Positions 5,989-6,024 of a DNA stretch of 6,024 nucleotides are shown here, one piece after another. Positions within the stretch are counted from its first letter, which is position 1, and each line of letters starts with the position of its first letter. Source of the DNA: an uncultured Mailhella sp. (GTDB lineage: Bacteria; Desulfobacterota; Desulfovibrionia; Desulfovibrionales; Desulfovibrionaceae); NCBI GenBank assembly GCA_948482415.1, contig CAOMFZ010000123.1, positions 1 to 6,024 of the forward strand. The letters run 5' to 3'. The notes beneath the pieces are model-generated. The model worked only from the letters and a program-made list of their open reading frames with translations, made no database searches and had not been told where the DNA came from. Position numbers and translations under genes: made by a program.

Positions 5989-6024
5989 ATCTCTGCTGTC
6001 TTTATCTGTAACGCTCATAAATTC

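Noticed and set aside
5905..6024. Minus-strand frame open from the right edge (…MSVTDKDSRDKSFSP…) ending at TAA 5905-5907, as a possible convergent partial gene
   Set aside because: Only 39 codons are visible. Most of it is the repeat element, and the matching left copy has a one-base indel that shifts the frame, which points to noncoding DNA. The upstream part is outside the window.
1..6024. CRISPR array, tRNA, rRNA or transposase gene
   Set aside because: No regularly spaced repeats, no tRNA- or rRNA-like stretch and no transposase motif were seen; the gene space is fully explained by the five genes.

Overview
The window is a compact, A+T-rich bacterial locus for respiratory nitrite ammonification. 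It holds five genes: one regulator on the minus strand and, diverging from it, a four-gene plus-strand cluster. The cluster encodes a menaquinol-linked cytochrome c nitrite reductase (NrfH-NrfA) and a two-part System II cytochrome c maturation machine (ResB/CcsB-like and CcsA/ResC-like). The window suggests an anaerobic or microaerobic Gram-negative bacterium with menaquinone respiration. NrfA and the RPPLRTMGETRLWY-type CcsA recall Desulfovibrionaceae and, for gene order, Bacteroidetes or Wolinella. Clear AGGAG-type ribosome sites and sigma70-like promoters argue against Bacteroidetes. My best guess, from remembered sequences only, is a low-GC gut Desulfovibrionaceae-like organism; this is not proven.

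Layout. 1-69: 3' flank of the regulator gene, with a hairpin and one copy of a ~44-bp repeat. 70-1461 (minus): GntR/MocR-type regulator with an intact PLP-binding aminotransferase domain. 1462-1713: divergent control region, with a promoter for each direction, a perfect 9-bp direct repeat lying between the two -35 boxes, and an 8-bp inverted repeat in the nrfH leader. 1714-2286 nrfH, 2311-3792 nrfA, then a strong intrinsic terminator at 3801-3836. Next come 3840-5069 (ResB-like) and 5122-5901 (CcsA-like). 5902-6024: 3' flank with a second, inverted copy of the repeat found at the left edge.

How the genes fit together. NrfH (four hemes, membrane anchored) would oxidise menaquinol and pass electrons to NrfA (five hemes, the catalytic one bound by CWSCK), which reduces nitrite to ammonium in the periplasm. 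ResB plus CcsA would carry heme across the membrane and attach it to these cytochromes. Because they sit next to a CXXCK cytochrome, they may be a split equivalent of Wolinella NrfI, the specialised lyase for that motif. The terminator between nrfA and resB should make the reductase more abundant than the assembly proteins. The 3' arm of its stem also contains the only plausible ribosome site for resB. The MocR protein, read from the opposite strand, is the obvious candidate to bind the tandem repeats and control the cluster.

The genes themselves belong to known families. The less ordinary parts are the regulatory architecture (MocR with tandem operators on an nrf cluster, and the terminator/RBS overlap), an abrupt switch in lysine codon use inside nrfA, and the inverted repeat at the two ends of the locus.
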